DNA of 64,000 bases from Alicyclobacillus herbarius DSM 13609. GTDB taxonomy: Bacteria; Bacillota; Bacilli; Alicyclobacillales; Alicyclobacillaceae. Under the pieces are notes generated by a model. The model worked only from the letters and a program-made list of their open reading frames with translations. It made no database searches and had not been told where the DNA came from. Positions 61,309-64,000 of this stretch are shown here, in pieces. Within the stretch, counting starts at the first letter, position 1. Each line of letters opens with the position of its first letter. The position numbers were made by a program, and so were the translations under genes. The DNA lies in NCBI RefSeq assembly GCF_000430585.1, contig NZ_AUMH01000006.1:81710-145709 (forward strand). The letters run 5' to 3'.

Positions 61309-62484
61309 TTATGCTTGGACATCCACCTGGTGCCGCAATATCACCTCTTTCCGACGTCCGGCGGATTCCAGCACTGCAAGGCAAACTTCCAAAGTTGCCA
61401 GTCCCCAGGCATGGGTGTGCACGGGCTTTGCGATGCCGAGAATCGCGTTTATCCACTCGTCGATGACGCGCTCATGTGGCGTATCAGCGGGCAACGTTAC
61501 TTCTTCCACGCCCTCCTCACCGTAGATCAGCAACCCGTTCGGGCTCTGCAGGATGTCCCCCCGCTCGCAGCTGACCAACGTGATCCCAAAAAACGGCTGG
61601 TGCTCTCCTGGGCTCGGTAAGTCCTCGCGGCTCCGATAACCAGCCTGATTCCGCTTCAAGTGGATTTCCTCTTTTCGCCCGATCGCTCGTATTTGCCTGC
61701 GCCGCTCCCCGTATACATGACGGGGGACCGGATGTCCCCACTCACCGAGATCAAACGTCAACGCACTCGTATGAAAATGGTCATATCCGTTGTAGACTGC
61801 GGTGGCCGCCACGCCGTTCTCAAACTCAAGAAACACCACGTGCGCACCTTCTGTAGGCCGAGATGAGTCCCAACGTCCAACCTGCGCACGTACACTGCGT
61901 ACCCGTCCGCCAGCGAGGTACCGAAGAATATCAAACTGGTGTGCCCCCTGACGCATCGTCACGCCGCCCCCCTGTGCCGTATCGAGTTCCTCATCCAGCC
62001 GAGGACGATACAACCAGTCGTTATAACACCACGTATGCACCATTCTTAGCGGACCAAGACGTCCACTCTGAATCACATCTCGCATGGCCTGAATAGGTGG
62101 ATCATAGCTATGCGAGTGTCCCACCAGTACGACACAGCCTGATTCGTCCGCAGCAGAAGCCACTGCCAACCCAGCTTCCAACTCAGTTGTCAAAGGCTTT
62201 TCAACGAGCACATGCTTGCCGTAACGAAGGGCGATGAGGACGTGATCCTTGTGCAAATGTGAAGGTGTGGAAATGTAGACAGCGTCGATGTCGGGACGTT
62301 CGCACAATTGCCCAATGTCATGGTACGTCGGCACCTTGAAATCCCTGCTAAAGGCACTTCGTTCCTCCTCGTGTATTGAGGCGGCGGCAGAGAGCTCAAC
62401 CATCGGGTGCCGCAGAATGGCCGGTAGCATCTGACGAGTGGCTGTGCCAAGCCCTGCGATACCCACGCGAACTCGCCTAAGCAA
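61309..62484 (-). CDS. Gfo/Idh/MocA-family dehydrogenase, Pht4-like
   Basis: 391 residues from the TTG at 62484 (AAGGGGGG upstream); a frame from 62556 is open but poorly supported. N-terminal Rossmann fold RVGIAGLGTATRQML, the EKP motif (95-97) with catalytic Lys96, and a GAHQFDILRYLAG segment with His. Pht4, the cis-4,5-dihydrodiol dehydrogenase of phthalate catabolism, belongs to this family and has a similar length. First gene of the operon with the Rieske oxygenase, the CxxC protein and aldolase protein 2. Confidence 0.82.
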   Translation of the reverse strand: MLRRVRVGIAGLGTATRQMLPAILRHPMVELSAAASIHEEERSAFSRDFKVPTYHDIGQLCERPDIDAVYISTPSHLHKDHVLIALRYGKHVLVEKPLTTELEAGLAVASAADESGCVVLVGHSHSYDPPIQAMRDVIQSGRLGPLRMVHTWCYNDWLYRPRLDEELDTAQGGGVTMRQGAHQFDILRYLAGGRVRSVRAQVGRWDSSRPTEGAHVVFLEFENGVAATAVYNGYDHFHTSALTFDLGEWGHPVPRHVYGERRRQIRAIGRKEEIHLKRNQAGYRSREDLPSPGEHQPFFGITLVSCERGDILQSPNGLLIYGEEGVEEVTLPADTPHERVIDEWINAILGIAKPVHTHAWGLATLEVCLAVLESAGRRKEVILRHQVDVQA

Positions 62485-62639
62485 TCCCCTGTTCCCCCCT
62501 TCCCCGACACCGAAAAGTTCGTTTTGTTCGTCAACAGCCTCCACCACGAAACACATGACTGTGAAAGCCTATTCGAGTGTATGAAAGCGCTGACGTACCT
62601 TCAGCTTATGACCGCTGGTCCTATTGATCAAATTTAAAT

Positions 62640-62672
62640 TTTGTGATTGTGTTATAAACAAATCTTTATAAT
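62640..62672. promoter_or_regulatory. Control region between the second LysR gene and the dehydrogenase operon
   Basis: TTTGT (62640-62644) and ACAAA (62658-62662) form a dyad; TATAAT at 62667-62672 with a weak upstream hexamer 17 bases before it could be the LysR promoter. Minus-strand TTGTTT (about 62657-62662) and TTTAAA (about 62634-62639) 17 bases apart could drive the operon. Both overlap the dyad. Confidence 0.4.
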
Positions 62673-62700
62673 CCAGGAAGGAGCTTTTGAAACGAGGTAG

Positions 62701-63645
62701 ATGATGAACGAGCATCTCAGCTTGCATCAGCTGGAGTTGTTTTGCGCGGTCGTGGATCACGGAAGTTACGTCAATGCCGCCCGGGAACTGATGATGACAC
62801 AGCCAGCCCTAAGCCTACAGGTTAAGTCACTGCAGAAGGCCCTCGGTACTCAGTTGTTCGAAAGGCGCGGCAACCGAATCACGTTGACGGAAACTGGACG
62901 CACCACATACGAATTCGCTCAGAACCTCCTTACTCTGGAGCACCACTTAAAGACAACCGTTCAAGACCTAATGCAATCCAGGCATGGCACCATCTCAATC
63001 GGCAGTTCCCGTCCATTCGGGCGGTACTTTGTCCCACTCGTTATTTCCGAGTTTCTACAATTACACGATGGGATAGATGTCTCTGTTATCTACAAGGATA
63101 CTGAAACGATTTATAACCACGTCTTGAACCGGATTCTCGATGTCGGGATTGTCACGAGCGATGAGGTCGTACCGCTCCCGGACAGACTGAATGCAATAAA
63201 ACTGCGACATGATTACTGGTGTTTGGTATCCAACGCAGATCAGCCTTGGTCGAAGGCAAGCCAAATCGATAAGGAACTGTTTCAGAGGGCGCCACTCATC
63301 ACGGCCGTCGCCCACTCGACCCACTGGAAGCTGATTCAGAAGATCCTGGACACCCTCGGGATTGCTCCATTCGACTATCGGATCCGACTGCGTATGGAAG
63401 ACCTCGAATCCATCAAGGTTGTCGTACAGCATGGCCTCGGAATCGCGTTTTTACCTTACACTGCTGTACGAAATGAGTTGGCCAACGGTCAGTTGATCGA
63501 ATTTCAATTTCCAAACGGGCGCCCTCCACTCAACTGCGTGATCATTACCCTGAATAGTCAACACTACCGACCCGCGGTACAGCGGTTTATGGAATTTCTG
63601 TTAGAGCGGTTCCCGGTGAGCCCCGAGCAGGGAGAACCTCTGTAA
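62701..63645 (+). CDS. LysR-family transcriptional regulator 2
   Basis: 314 residues: HTH (LHQLELFCAVVDHGSYVNAARELM, then QPALSLQVKSLQKALG) and effector domain from ISIGSSRPFGRYFVPLVISEFL. GAGG lies shortly before two adjacent ATG codons (62701 and 62704), either of which could be used. Divergent from the dehydrogenase-Rieske operon, which it probably controls. Clearly related to LysR 1 but diverged in the effector domain. Confidence 0.92.
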   Translation: MMNEHLSLHQLELFCAVVDHGSYVNAARELMMTQPALSLQVKSLQKALGTQLFERRGNRITLTETGRTTYEFAQNLLTLEHHLKTTVQDLMQSRHGTISIGSSRPFGRYFVPLVISEFLQLHDGIDVSVIYKDTETIYNHVLNRILDVGIVTSDEVVPLPDRLNAIKLRHDYWCLVSNADQPWSKASQIDKELFQRAPLITAVAHSTHWKLIQKILDTLGIAPFDYRIRLRMEDLESIKVVVQHGLGIAFLPYTAVRNELANGQLIEFQFPNGRPPLNCVIITLNSQHYRPAVQRFMEFLLERFPVSPEQGEPL

Positions 63646-63851
63646 CCTACAGATTTGGATTCTTCACACGTATTTTACGGCGCACGTCATCAAAGTTTGC
63701 CCCGGAACAAGAAACGAGGTTACGGAAAGATGGTACGTTTCGCCTCGCACGGTCAACAACCATTTGCACAGTATCTTTCGAACACTGAACCTTCGTCGCC
63801 GAACCGCGGTGACGGCCTATATAATAGTGCCTATTCCATGAAACAAGAGGA
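63646..63851. other. Interval between LysR 2 and the IS end
   Basis: About 205 bases with no gene recognised. Short open frames are present on both strands without ribosome sites. TATATAAT occurs near 63818. Confidence 0.4.
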
Positions 63852-64000
63852 CTGAACCTCCCCATGGCTAAAGCCAGGGGGTTCTGAAAAGCCTATACCC
63901 TTGCACTCTCGCAGGCTCTCGCATCGGTTTTCACCGCTGCTACAACATCCTGCGCCTCATGCTCAGGCAGACTTTCTTTCTCGGACGACCCACTCTGACT
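63852..64000 (-). mobile_element. Right end of an IS200/IS605-family element, truncated by the window
   Basis: The imperfect hairpin GAACCTCCCCATGGCT / AGCCAGGGGGTTC (63854-63884) is the typical subterminal structure at the right end of these elements (on the minus strand, AACCCCCTGGC...GGGGAGGTTC). Just inside it, on the minus strand, is the end of an open frame. The left end and most of the element lie beyond base 64000, so completeness is unknown. Confidence 0.6.
63893..64000 (-). CDS. C-terminal fragment of a probable TnpB/OrfB protein
   Basis: The last 35 codons before a TAG at 63893-63895, reading the minus strand, cut by the window edge. The peptide is hydrophilic and low in structure (ends VKTDARACESARV), like the variable tails of IS605 OrfB/TnpB proteins. 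The call rests on its position 9 bases inside the right-end hairpin, not on conserved residues; the RuvC and zinc-finger parts would be outside the window. Confidence 0.45.
   Translation of the reverse strand, partial: SQSGSSEKESLPEHEAQDVVAAVKTDARACESARV

Noticed and set aside
1..64000. CRISPR arrays, tRNA or rRNA genes, prophage
   Set aside because: I saw no regularly spaced direct repeats, no tRNA- or rRNA-like stretches and no phage structural genes.

Overview
The window looks like chromosome from a GC-rich, endospore-forming Bacillota, most plausibly Alicyclobacillaceae or a close relative. This is inferred from the acpS-nnr-ydcC-alr-ndoAI-ndoA block (close to the Bacillus subtilis order), alaR-alaT, a GudB/RocG-type glutamate dehydrogenase next to arginase, small YjcZ-like membrane proteins, strong GGAGG-type ribosome sites and frequent GTG/TTG starts. 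I see no rRNA, tRNA or CRISPR array.

Region by region. 1-3750: end of a glutamate dehydrogenase gene, arginase and an amino-acid permease (arginine/glutamate catabolism). 4106-8879: glutamine-amidotransferase-like hydrolase, S-adenosylhomocysteinase, a membrane-anchored FMN glutamate-synthase-like protein and a nitroreductase. 8994-14527: the EndoA/EndoAI toxin-antitoxin pair, alanine racemase, YdcC-like lipoprotein, NAD(P)H-hydrate repair enzyme and AcpS, all on the minus strand. 14672-16462: an unknown membrane protein, a tandem-DUF190 protein and a small membrane protein. 16524-22514: GntR regulator, peptide-type ABC binding protein and two permeases, then gamma-glutamyltransferase; no ATPase gene is in view. 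22831-28633: alaR-alaT, methionine aminopeptidase, a ferritin-like/VIT1 fusion, DUF488, TOPRIM and two small proteins. 28793-31408: DUF2520 protein with panB-panC. 31459-36549: 2-hydroxyacid dehydrogenase, zinc-ribbon protein, M20 amidohydrolase, CpsB-type phosphatase and a cysteine-desulfurase-like enzyme. 36911-43605: two tandem class B penicillin-binding proteins, a sugar epimerase and pantothenate kinase. 43677-50794: drug-efflux MFS, cupredoxin-like protein, LCP protein, an unusual FolD and mannose-6-phosphate isomerase.

51048-63645 is an aromatic-acid catabolic region and the most interesting part. First comes an IclR regulator divergent from an apparent gentisate pathway: FAH-family hydrolase, DinB-family protein (candidate thiol-dependent maleylpyruvate isomerase) and bicupin gentisate 1,2-dioxygenase. 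Next come two LysR-controlled blocks that together carry relatives of the phthalate 4,5-dioxygenase route: Rieske oxygenase, Gfo/Idh/MocA dihydrodiol-dehydrogenase-like protein, 4,5-dihydroxyphthalate-decarboxylase-like protein and an MFS carrier, plus two class II aldolase-fold proteins and a 72-residue CxxC/CxxC protein overlapping the second aldolase gene. No reductase for the oxygenase is visible. The window ends in the right end of an IS200/IS605-type element.

A dispersed family of imperfect palindromes with GTCCGGAAAG termini sits between genes at five or six places. Starts were moved from the longest frame whenever a good ribosome site and family alignment argued for it; those choices are stated per gene.
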